Shown in pieces: positions 23,814-33,040 of a stretch of 64,000 nt of DNA. The stretch's first letter is position 1. Each line of letters opens with the position of its first letter. The notes below the pieces were generated by a model. That model had not been told where the DNA came from and searched no databases. It saw only the letters and a list, made by a program, of their open reading frames with translations. The DNA lies in the NCBI GenBank assembly GCA_973895155.1, contig OZ316897.1, forward strand, positions 22,506,001 through 22,570,000, in the 5' to 3' direction. This DNA is from Marsupella aquatica (Eukaryota > Marchantiophyta). A program made the translations under genes and the position numbers.

Positions 23814-26316
23814 TTTCTGCGCCCTTTTTGTGCGACAGTTTTTTTCTTAAGAACATCTTATGTGACACCACATCTATATTTTCTTAACGGCATCTTGGGC
23901 GACACAACATTAATTTTCTTAAATAACAACAGCTTGGGCGACACAACGTCTGTTTGTCTCAATGACATCTTCTTAGGAATTGACTCGAGTTCCTGACTAT
24001 AGTTAGTCTGGCCTTACTAGGGTTAATTGACCCTTGGTTAGTCTTGTCACTCATAGGTTACGGCAATTAGGCTAACTTACCACTGTTAGGGACTTAGGTG
24101 AGGTAAATAGGTTAGTAAGTAAGTTGTGTGTGACCTTGCATATACCAGGGCTAGTGTAAGCCACTTGTGTGATAATGCATGCTCATTGCAATGAAGTGGC
24201 TTGAGGGAGAGAGTGAGCTCATGTGTGGAGAGTGTTGGAGTATTTACAGTAAAGTAAAGAATGCTTGTATTACTGAGAAATGGGCTCAAAGCTTTATACA
24301 GTAGAGCCAACTGAAGTAAACAACTGACATGACACATGGCATACTATAAGATTGCATGGCCTACAATACTGCATCCCCTGATATATGGATGCACGCAACA
24401 TGATTTAGTGAAATCTAACCTAGTACTCTATCTACTCTTCCACGTACGCAATCAACTCAAATGCGGTGCGGCGCCTATTATGGTGCCGCGCGGGCTATCA
24501 ACTCAATTGCGGTGCCAAGAGCGTAGTCTCTAATATTCTAATAAAAGTCATCCAAAGTCACATGAAAGAGTACACCAACTTGTAGAGAAATTCAAGAGTT
24601 CTAAGCTTACCTATCAGCTTGACCAACTCCTTCATTCTTGATGGAGTCGGACCAAGGGGCATGCCACTGGTCTCGAGGAGGGCACCCTCCAAAACCCTTG
24701 CATCTATGCCAACTATAGGGTTGCTCTTCACCCCGAAAAGGGAAAATCTGTGAAATGGTGGAACCCATTCCCCAGGAATTGGACCCATGCCACACCTAAG
24801 GGCCATGGCCACTGGTTCTCTCTACATGGTGGTTCACATCTCGCATTTTGATGTGTGGTGGGTTCATAACCTTCCTGATTTTCTTGAATGCTATTTGTTG
24901 GTTTCCACTTACTCAGGCTCCTCAAGAGGGCATCATGAATGGCATGAACTTGCTCTAAGTATGCTTGTGAATTTCTGAATGCAATCTATCTTCTAAAGAT
25001 TATTTTGGAGTTGCTTGATTTGTGTTCATTGTGTGCAGTATGGAAATTATTGAGTTGGTCAACATGTCTTATGCTAGGTTTCCACTATTTATCACCATGT
25101 GATCACAACAAAAGACAGATAGTGCAAGGATGAGTTTTGAATATTGTACCCAATTGCCATGTTTGAGATCATGGAGTAAGTAAACATCTTCTACATATGT
25201 GACATTAACCCTGGGTTGGAGCCATGTCACACAAGTAGGTAATAAAGATTGAAAAAACTTAAAGATCATATTAAGCAGATTCCTTGTGATGGTGTGATAT
25301 GAGTTGTATTATACTCAATAGCCCTTGTTAAGATGAGAAATTATCTATTTAAGTATGTCCATTCAGTGCTCCTGTGGTCCTGTTTAGTTGGGTTCCGGAG
25401 AATACTCAAAATCTTGGCATGACCACTCTTTCTTGTTCCACTCTTGGAGTGACCAGGGCCATTTCTCACATCTTCTGAGACTGGCTGTTCTATTGTCCAT
25501 CTCAACTCGGCCCTCTTTTTTTCAACGTATATGCTGGGGGCTCGAGTGGTTTTGTGGTCGTTTGTCAATACTCAACAATTTCCCACTTTCAATGGAGGAA
25601 GCGGTGTTGGTCGTCTCCATTATTTATGATAATTTTGGTAATTCATTCATTTTTATGGTCTTTATTGCTGGTCTCTTGGTGCTGCCTTTGTGCTCCCAAT
25701 ATCAGACAAGCTTGTATTTGTTGACTCTATGGACAGATATGTTACTCTACGGTTGACTTCCACTAGGTTCTTTGAGTAGTGAATTCGTTTGTGTTTTTTC
25801 AACTATGAAAATGCTAGGTAAGCCCAACAATTGCCATTTTTGATCATGCTTTTGTGACCACTTTGGCACGAATGAATATCTACAACATGACATTTTTAAG
25901 AGTGGTTTAGGGCTATGGAGGATGTGGCACTTGAATGGTTTGAAGTTGCATGAAATGATATTTATCGGACTCTAATATTAGTGTATAAGTTTGTAGTTCT
26001 ACAATTTGTGGGGAGATTTACATATTCTACTAACAGTTATTGGAGAGTGACAATTATTTAATCCACTCAATCTGATTCAAAGTTGTTTGTAAGAGTTTCT
26101 CTCTCTCTAACTAAAATGTTTTATTAATGATAACTGATTTATGTGGTTGACACCACCTATGAGTTGTTTAAATAGGCAAAGCAGTTGGAGGGCTTGAGTG
26201 TTGTAAATTAGTGTAAATTAGTTGCCTAGGCTCTAACTCTCAATTTAATGTATGTTTTGTCCATGCTATTGTCCAAAAATGTAACCAATTCCATTAATAC
26301 CAAATAGTGTGACTAC
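23814..26316. other. Intergenic stretch with unassigned short ORFs
   Basis: Tandem-like phrases (ttcttaa..acatctt..gcgacac..) occur at 23845-23965. A minus-strand ORF at 24812-24558 contains GPIPGEWVPPFHRF and has ordinary composition but no family I recognise. Nothing else is supportable. Confidence 0.4.
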
Positions 26317-26320
26317 TATT
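26317..26320. other. Target-site duplication of element A, left
   Basis: TATT, repeated at 39262-39265 immediately outside the right inverted repeat. The match is only 4 bp, but it sits exactly at the ends of the matching TIRs. Confidence 0.75.
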
Positions 26321-26355
26321 AACACAGTGACGGACCAAACGAGAAGTGTGACCAC
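26321..26355 (+). repeat. Left terminal inverted repeat of element A
   Basis: Begins aacacagtgacggaccaaac and continues gagaagtgtgaccac. It matches the reverse complement of 39227-39261 at 33 of 35 positions. It then continues into cacttctcg, which pairs with cgagaagtg inside the TIR to form a local hairpin at 26340-26363. Element B starts with a clearly related sequence at 57531. Confidence 0.9.
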
Positions 26356-26483
26356 ACTTCTCGTTTTGCCCGCGGCGAAAAAAGTTTCTAAGGCAAAAAA
26401 GTCTTGGATACGGAATTAGTATTCCCACTAAAAACTAGTTTTTTGAATTGAAAAAATGGGAAAAATTGACACGAATACGAAGA

Positions 26484-27205
26484 TGGGATACGGCGTATCC
26501 CATTTCGGATCGAACCACAGAATTCCAAAAAAAAAAAAAAAACGCAGTAAAATTGCCGATATTGGTTTACCCAACAAGAATATTCCAAAATGATTCTTCT
26601 CAACGGTAACATTTAACCGACTGCGATGCAACTATAGTCAAATACTAACCACAGTCAGTGAGAAAACTATAAATAGGAGATCACCGCTTGAGAATTTTAC
26701 GCTCATTTTTTCTCGTTCTGTATACTCTTACTCTCGACGAATGCATACCGTCTATACAAACTCGTATTCCCCAAAAATCAGTTTTGACGAACAGGTGAGA
26801 ATCTTCCTGAAATGGCGAGGACGAATCCCAAATGGGATACGGCGTATCCCGTTTGGGATTCAACCCTCAAATTTCAAGTTTTGTTTCACATTAGCTTAAA
26901 AAGGAGGTTGGATGCGAAGTGGGATACGGGGTATCCCATGTCGCATCCAACCTCCGAATATGAAGTATCATAGACTCCAAATGTCAAAACCTCAATGTTG
27001 AATGCAAAATGGGATACGGCGTATCCCATTTGGGATTCACTCTTCAAATGTCCAGTTTGATTTATCTTTAGCTAAAAAAGGAGGTTGGATGCGAAGTGGG
27101 ATACGGGGTATCCCATGTCGCATCCAACCTGCGAAAATGAAGCATCTTGGACTCCAAATGTCAAAACCTCAACGTTGATTGCGAAATGGGATACGGTGTA
27201 TCCCG
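26484..27205. repeat. Palindrome array A1 (GGGATACGnCGTATCCC), 6 copies
   Basis: Copies at 26484-26502, 26833-26851, 26920-26938, 27010-27028, 27097-27115 and 27187-27205. The consensus is tgggatacggcgtatccca, a 9+1+9 dyad. Five copies lie between the TATA box at 26669 and the first coding exon, about 90 bp apart. Many are embedded in longer imperfect dyads with outer arms like gatgcgaag and tcgcatc. Confidence 0.92.
26669..26678 (+). promoter_or_regulatory. TATA box upstream of the element A F-box-like gene(s)
   Basis: TATAAATAGG in the context actataaataggag. The same decamer plus g recurs at 28695 upstream of the ParB-like gene, so the promoters are built alike. Confidence 0.65.
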
Positions 27206-27398
27206 TTTGGGATTCACTCTTCAAATGTCCAGTTTTGATTGCCCATGTGGTATTTACTTAGAGTTTATTTGAATGATGGGAAAAACCTTATGGAGTACTG
27301 ATTGTTTCGCAGACGAAGTTCAACTGAATTGTACGCACTGAAGTTCTTGCTGCCTTACAGTGACCGACACCCACTCAAGCTTAAGCTTTCCTTGAAAA

Positions 27399-27760
27399 AT
27401 GAAGTTTTCTCTTGTGAGTCTAATGGCAGTCCAGAATCTAAACCTTGAGAAATGTGCTCGTCGATTGTATAAGCGATTAGTTGCACTCAAAGTTCTTCGT
27501 CCTGGATTAGGCGCGCTATGGACGGGAGGCGTGGATCCACATGATAGTTTGAATCCACTCCGAATAGAGTTTTGTGAAAAAAATGAGGACGGAGTTCCGA
27601 TTCGGTCGAGGATATGTTTGAGTGGTTGTCTGCACTCTGTTAATTCTTCTTGTAACTATTGTCGTGATGCCCAAAACAAATATCATTGATTGGCATATTT
27701 TTGTTGTCGGATTTGGAACAAAGATCCTTGGGTTAACTTATCGCGTTGAATTTTCTTGAT
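27399..27760 (+). pseudogene. F-box-like, Cys-rich exon of element A
   Basis: Open from 27399 to a TGA at 27687, with GLGALWTGGVDP, VPIRSRICLSGCLHS and CNYCRDAQNKYH. After the stop the same frame continues LAYFCCRIWNKDPWVNLS. Element B has the same protein at 58640-58900, where the stop codon position is Lys, so the TGA here is probably a lesion or the exon ends nearby. The Trp/Leu spacing at the end (CRIWNKDPWVNL) resembles the C-terminal half of an F-box, but the match is weak. It is followed by the second F-box-like ORF at 27926, possibly the same gene after splicing (a ttttgtag acceptor lies near 27865). Confidence 0.5.
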
Positions 27761-27925
27761 TAGTGTGTAAGTGTTTAGGTGAACGTTCTTGGGTCAAACA
27801 TTTTGTGAATATATTTTTCTTTTGATCAAAGAAATAAAATCAATTTTTCCATCACTGTTTTGTAGGTTGCTGATAAAGAGCTCACCATCTCATTTATTAC
27901 TCCAGGTATCCACTCTTATTTTGGA

Positions 27926-28570
27926 ATGGCAGTCAATGAGAACCCTGTCTTTACAAGGTTAGCGATGTCATTCGACAAAGAAAAGAAACAAATTCAACAA
28001 AAAAGTGGCCAAAGGGAATCCGGATTGCTTTTGGATGGACTTCCTGACGAGATTGTTGAAATGTTCATTTGGCCCATTTTGAAAGTTTGTTGTATAGAGG
28101 ATGAGTTTGATTCCTCCAAGAACCAAGCTGATGAAAGATTAATGCGATTAAAAACCATGGTGTGGCTTGGATGCACCTCCAAGAAATGGAACCAGCTCGT
28201 AATTTGTACACAAGTCTGGGGTATTCTTAGACTAGCAAAAAGCCAGTTTGAGGAAGTAAATGAAATGCTGACAAGCATTCCCGATGGAAAACCCCTTAAG
28301 AATGTTCATATTGAAGCTTTTGTTAGGATGGAAACTCCGAACCTTCCTCCAATCGATTTCAAGAAGACTGACACAATCTTGAGAAAGATGAGCAAGCGAG
28401 GCTCTTGGAAATGTATGGGGAAGCTTCTAGTCTGGTTTAGAGCCATCTTGAATGGGCTCTTTGTAAAGACTCTTTTTAAGAATATCAACTTAGTTTATTT
28501 TGTGGCACAATTCCGAATGAATAAAAAGTTTTGTGATTACCCTTGCATCAACCCAATTCGCTACGCGTAA
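27926..28570 (+). CDS. F-box-like protein of element A
   Basis: 214 residues from ATG 27926 to TAA 28570. Residues about 33-55 read GLLLDGLPDEIVEMFIWPIL, then WLGCTSKKWNQLVICTQVWG near residues 77-96. This is the Leu-Pro-Asp...Ile...Cys-x-x-x-Trp...Trp layout of an F-box, which docks SKP1 in SCF ubiquitin ligases. No C-terminal substrate-binding repeats are seen. Homologues are at 44472-45014 and 43930-44433 (element C) and about 59100-59400 (B), so it is a conserved component of this transposon family. The F-box call is mine by eye from spacing and hydrophobic pattern; the role (targeting a host silencing factor?) is inference. It could be spliced to the exon at 27399. Confidence 0.6.
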   Translation: MAVNENPVFTRLAMSFDKEKKQIQQKSGQRESGLLLDGLPDEIVEMFIWPILKVCCIEDEFDSSKNQADERLMRLKTMVWLGCTSKKWNQLVICTQVWGILRLAKSQFEEVNEMLTSIPDGKPLKNVHIEAFVRMETPNLPPIDFKKTDTILRKMSKRGSWKCMGKLLVWFRAILNGLFVKTLFKNINLVYFVAQFRMNKKFCDYPCINPIRYA

Positions 28571-28694
28571 AATCTATTTGGTTGAATACAAGGACTTGGG
28601 GATATGCCTTATCCCTAGACTCCAACCCTACGCTTTTGGATACACATTATCGCCTGTGGAAACATTATTGCCTGTGGATACGAAGGTGATAAAG

Positions 28695-28704
28695 TATAAA
28701 TAGG
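28695..28704 (+). promoter_or_regulatory. TATA box upstream of the ParB-like gene
   Basis: TATAAATAGG, identical to 26669-26678. The coding start is at 29388, so array A2 (28885-29331) falls inside the predicted leader. Confidence 0.65.
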
Positions 28705-28884
28705 AGTGCCTGGTCAGAAAAATTACTCTCATTTCTTTTTCTTCTCAACATTGTTTACCTCCGCGTTTTTCTCGGGCCGCAACATCTCTATAGCTTTTCG
28801 TATTTGCTCGAATCGAAACCAAAAAATAGGTAAAAACTGAGGAAACTCTCCCCTCCTCATTTGGTTAATTGTTGAATCCTGAGA

Positions 28885-29331
28885 GGGATACGCCGTATCC
28901 CCATTTGTATTCAACTCTATTATTTGGCCTTCTGTTCAATGTTGAATACGAGATGGGATACGCGGTATCCCATCTCGCATTGAACACCATCTTTTTAGTC
29001 TTCCATCCGAACCTCCTCGCTCTTTCTTGACTTTGAATATGAAATGGGATACCGTGTATCCCATTTCGCATTCAACTCCCTCTTTTTTGTGCTTTGCATC
29101 AGACTCGAGGCAATTGTTGAGGTTGGATGCGAAGTGGGATACCGCGTATCCTATTTCGCATTCAAGTCCCTCTTTTTCATTAATTGCATCAGACTCTGGA
29201 CATTTGTTGTTGTTGGATGCGAAGTGGGATACCGCGTATCCCATTTTGCATTCATCTCCCTCTTTTTCGTTCTTTGCATCAGACTTGGCAATTGTTGATG
29301 TTGGATGCAAAGTGGGATACCGCGTATCCCA
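28885..29331. repeat. Palindrome array A2, 6 copies
   Basis: Copies at 28885-28901, 28954-28972, 29045-29063, 29135-29153, 29225-29243 and 29313-29331, about 90 bp apart from the third onward. The core is gggatac-cgc-gtatccc. Outer arms extend the dyad to about 40 bp (gaatgcgaaatgggatac on one side, its mirror on the other). The array ends 57 bp before the ParB-like ATG. One further degenerate copy is near 28599-28615. Confidence 0.92.
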
Positions 29332-29387
29332 TCTCGCATTCAACTACTTTTGGTCTGGTTCTAAGTGTGTCAATCTTTTTCAGGATC

Positions 29388-31262
29388 ATGTCGAACAAAT
29401 CAAAGTCGTCTGGTTCGACCCAGTCTTCATGGACATCCATCGTCGATGAGATTTGGAAGAAAGACCTTTACACGGAGGAGAAACTCGTGAGGAATAGGTG
29501 GTACTTCAGGGATGCTCGGGCGATGGATATTCACAGAGCCTATGAAGGTCCAGCGGTGTGGTTGGTTATTGTTAAGGGTAAAGACCATTGCCATTATGGA
29601 TTAGTCATGGACACCGGGGAGGCGGATATCACCGACTCAAAAACAAAATAGCTGAAGAAGATTCCAATGTACCTTTGCATTCTTCCGAACAATGCCTTCA
29701 CTGTAGTTGTCCTCAACTATGAGAAACTTGATCGGGTCTCGATGAACACACTTCCTGATGACCCAATCTGCCAGCTAATTTCGGAAGTGCCGGAGATTGA
29801 GGACTTTTCTTATTGGTGTTTGAAATTTGTCTTGAAGTCTTGGAGGGTTGTTGAGGATTTTACGAAGGTAGCGTATAGGTCCGTTGTTGGAGCCGACTTT
29901 GGCGTCAAAGAGCGGCCTTTGAAGTTGAAAGTGACAAAGCCTACCGATCTGGCTTCGAAGTCAGGGGAGATGTCTGGAACACCCTCGACAAAGGAGAAAT
30001 CTGCCACAGTTTCTTTTAAGGAACCGGCAAAGAGGAAGCTTGCAGATCAACTCTTTGGGGAAGGCTCTAAAGTAGCAGTGTCAGGAGAAGCTATTGTCAA
30101 GAAGAAATTGGATCAACGTGACATCCAGAAGCGCGCGCCTTCTGCACCAGGAAGTGTTGTCTCATCTTTGGTCCCACCAATTTCACAGACACCTTCTCAG
30201 ATTCCTTCAACTTTGTCAGGTGGGCCTTCTTTATCATCTAGGGGAGCTGTTAAAGAAAAGAAAAACGATTCAACAGATATCACCACAGCTTTGCAGCGGG
30301 AAGAGACACATGTGGTTCGTGAAGAAGTGTCTCGGTTGATGGAGACTAAGCGAGTTCAGAAGATAACAGTTATTCTAAAAACAACTAACCTGCTTCTTGT
30401 TGACAATATTGACAACGAGAACTCAACGTTGGTTCGAACAGTCGATCGGTTGCATGTGGAGAACATCAAGACTTTGATGAAAATGAATCCAACAAATTTC
30501 ACGACGCCATTTGTCTTGTTTGTGATCCCCAAAGACTGCCCGACAGTGACAGACTGGGACCCAGAAAAGGCAACAAGCTGGAGATATCGAGTGATTGGAG
30601 GTAATCATGGTGCTCGGGCTAAGAGAGAATTGTATCAGGCTTATGGGAGAGAGATCTTCAATGAACGCCAAGCTTGGGTGTATGCTGGTCTCACAAGGGA
30701 GGACATTCAGAAACTTAGCATCCAACATAATATTGATCAGGAGTACAGGAAAAAAATGAACAACATTGATCAAATCCGAACAATGCACAAGATTTTCTTT
30801 GCCAGAGGAATGGCAAAAACCAAGGAGACTAGAGAAGCGTGTGCGATGGAGGTTTGCCTCGACGGGTTTTTTCCGGGGGACGCCACAAGCCTGAAGAAGC
30901 ATGAGCCTCTCTTCCAAATTGCGTTTAGGTCGGGTAAGGTCTGGGAACTCCAAGACCAGATCTTTGAGATGTGGAACAAGTTGGAGATCAAAGGGCAGAA
31001 TAAGCAGAAGTCACCGATCAAGAAACTCAAGAAAGGAAAGGGAAAAGCGCAGTTGATTCCAAAAGCTTTGAATAAGCTTGCAGGGGGCCTTACTTTGACA
31101 CCTTGGAGAGCAATCCAGGGAATTGAACACGACCAATTTTTGGAGTCCCTTCTTCTCCGAGTGAAGTACCGGATGATCACTTTGGAGCAGATAGCAAAAG
31201 AAGCCGAGAGTTACAAGAAACTTGTGAAAATCAGCAAGCTTTTTGTTCAGTTGTCAGGGTAG
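29388..31262 (+). pseudogene. ParB-like-domain protein of element A (one in-frame TAG)
   Basis: A single frame of 624 codons from ATG 29388 to TAG 31260, interrupted only by TAG at 29649. The N-terminal 87 residues and the rest (from about 29652) are in the same frame. Ser/Pro-rich linkers (29990-30260) precede a domain at about 30400-30790 with RLHVENIKTL, RYRVIGGNHGARAKRELY and WVYAGLTREDIQKLSIQHN. This matches the ParB/sulfiredoxin-like fold layout: an address helix, the I-x-GG-N/Q-H-x-x-x-A motif, then an L-T-x-x-x...L-x-x-x-x-N helix. In bacteria and phages such domains bind DNA or hydrolyse nucleotides and are often encoded next to DPPY methyltransferases, as here. Element C has the same protein with IIGGQHTIEA. 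The TAG may be decay or readthrough. Confidence 0.65.
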
Positions 31263-31439
31263 AAAGACTGGGCGACTTGCAAACGAATGTTTCCAAAAGA
31301 AACAGAATCTGCCGAGCTTGAAAGATGGAGTGGGAAATTGTCCGATGTGGTATGTTCTCCCCTTCCACTGATTGGACTTTTCTATTTGTTTCGCCATGTT
31401 CGGAGGTTTTCTTCGTGGATTTCTTGTTGGAATGCGAAG

Positions 31440-31728
31440 TGGGATACGAGGTATCCCATCTCGGATTCACTTGTGCTTATTTGATGTTGATGATGTTTCA
31501 ATGCGGTTTTTTCTTGGTTGAATGCCAAGTGGGATACGCGGTATCCCATCTCGTATTCACTTGTGGTTATTTGACGTTTGTGATGTTTCAATGTGGTTTT
31601 TGCTTGGTCAAATGCGAAGTGGGATACAAAGTATCCCATCTCGGATTGACTTGTGGTTATTTGACGGTGGTGATGTTTGACTATGGTTTTTGCTTGGTTG
31701 AATACGAACTAGGATACAGAGTACCCCA
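31440..31728. repeat. Palindrome array A3, 4 copies
   Basis: Copies at 31440-31458, 31530-31548, 31620-31638 and 31710-31728, exactly 90 bp apart. The last is degraded (aggatacagagtacccca). The units share tttgcttggttgaa and cacttgtggttatttgacg, so whole 90-bp units were duplicated. The array sits between the ParB-like and methyltransferase genes. Confidence 0.92.
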
Positions 31729-31769
31729 TGTCGTATTCGTCGTCCAGATTTGATTGTTTGAATTCCTAA

Positions 31770-32924
31770 ATGGTTATGTCGCCATTGTCTTTCCTCCAGA
31801 TTCTTTTAACAAGTTTGCGTTTGCAGTTGAAAGCTTTTTTGAAGAAGAAGAACAAGGATGCAATTGGTGCCGATGCGGTTGAGAAGCCTATGGAGGAGCT
31901 AACTTCGAGTGTTATTCCCTCGGGGTTTAAGAATTACGTTCAAGAAGCGATTGAGAACTACAACCGTCGTCATGGGATTGAAATAGTTGAAGCAGAGTCG
32001 AGTGACCATCGATGGAAAAATGCCGACGGAAATTTTATCAGATATATATTGCATTGTGGAGATGTCAGGGCGCTGGATAAGTTTGTAGAGAAAAGGAATT
32101 ACACACTTACAATTGCAGACATTCCTTATGGATTCAATGCGCCTGGCTCTGAAAATGATGAGGTCCCATTTTCAGAGAGTGATATTGTGGATATGGTGAA
32201 TTGTTTTGCCAAGGTGACAAGTTCGATGTGGAGGTTTGTTGTGATTCACTCTTTGCAGCAAACTTGGTCTGTGATGAATGCTCTTGGAAAAACTTGTAAC
32301 GCAGGTGTAGAGGCTGGAATTTGGGAGAAGCCAAATGTACATGCTCATCCTTCCAGGAATCGATTGGCTTGGGCTTTCGAAAACTGGTCAATCGGATATT
32401 ATCACGAGAGTGGTATTAGGACCAGAGACATGTACAATTTTGAACATGATGAGAAAAGGGTAAACATCATAAAAGTCCCTTGTGTTACAAAGAAATGTGT
32501 AACTCCATTGGGAGAAATAGTGAACCCTTACCAGAAACCGATAGCTTTAGCAGATTGGTTCGTTCAACATTTTAGTGAAGTAGGGGATTGGGTTGCTGAT
32601 TTATGTGCGAGGAGTGGTTCGACCTCATGCGCTGCCTTGTTAGGGAAACATCCGGTGACAGCCGTGGAGCTCAGTGCAAGCCAGGTGGATTGTATTCGGA
32701 CCCGACTTGTCACGCTTGATGAATCGTGGGACTTGAATGATGAAGCAACCGAGGAGGGTACAGGACCCATGAGCTTTGAGGTTCAACCACCTATTGGTGG
32801 TACTACGAGCACCCTCACCACTGGAACTTGCATTATTACAACCGCGGAGGAGAACGACATTGATGAGGATGAAGTGGAACATGAAGCTCCGGCACTTGAT
32901 CTTGGCTCATTCCTTGAGGTGTAG
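31770..32924 (+). CDS. Beta-class N6-adenine/N4-cytosine DNA methyltransferase of element A
   Basis: 384 residues, ATG 31770 to TAG 32924, uninterrupted. Residues about 85-125 read YILHCGDVRALDKF then TLTIADIPYGFNAPGS, corresponding to motif IV (family consensus DPPY; here D-I-P-Y). Residues about 250-310 read NPYQKPIALADWFVQHFSEVGDWV, DLCARSGSTSCAALLG and AVELSASQ, corresponding to the K-P motif and SAM-binding motif I (consensus D-P-F-x-G-S-G-T). Motif IV before motif I marks the beta class, typical of bacterial and phage enzymes and not of MT-A70. The Pro-to-Ile and Phe-Ala-Gly to Cys-Ala-Arg changes may weaken activity. An acceptor-like tgcgtttgcag at 31828 suggests an alternative start exon, and the ggtgtag at the end could be a donor joining it to the Ulp1 exon at 33041. 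Confidence 0.75.
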   Translation: MVMSPLSFLQILLTSLRLQLKAFLKKKNKDAIGADAVEKPMEELTSSVIPSGFKNYVQEAIENYNRRHGIEIVEAESSDHRWKNADGNFIRYILHCGDVRALDKFVEKRNYTLTIADIPYGFNAPGSENDEVPFSESDIVDMVNCFAKVTSSMWRFVVIHSLQQTWSVMNALGKTCNAGVEAGIWEKPNVHAHPSRNRLAWAFENWSIGYYHESGIRTRDMYNFEHDEKRVNIIKVPCVTKKCVTPLGEIVNPYQKPIALADWFVQHFSEVGDWVADLCARSGSTSCAALLGKHPVTAVELSASQVDCIRTRLVTLDESWDLNDEATEEGTGPMSFEVQPPIGGTTSTLTTGTCIITTAEENDIDEDEVEHEAPALDLGSFLEV

Positions 32925-33040
32925 ACTTAAGTTTGATTAGTTCTCTCATGCATGTTGTATCTATTGATCCAAACTTGTGAAATATTCAGGAAGATTATGA
33001 TTGGACTATGTTCTTATTTCACAAAGTAATGTCTTTGCAG

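Noticed and set aside
26484-31728. CRISPR array from regularly spaced palindromic repeats
   Set aside because: The repeats are near-perfect self-dyads, the 'spacers' are themselves similar to each other, the genome is eukaryotic, and there are no cas genes.
31770-32924. MT-A70 (METTL) type RNA/DNA methyltransferase
   Set aside because: MT-A70 has DPPW and a different order of motifs; here motif IV (DIPY) comes before the K-P and motif I blocks, as in beta-class DNA methyltransferases.
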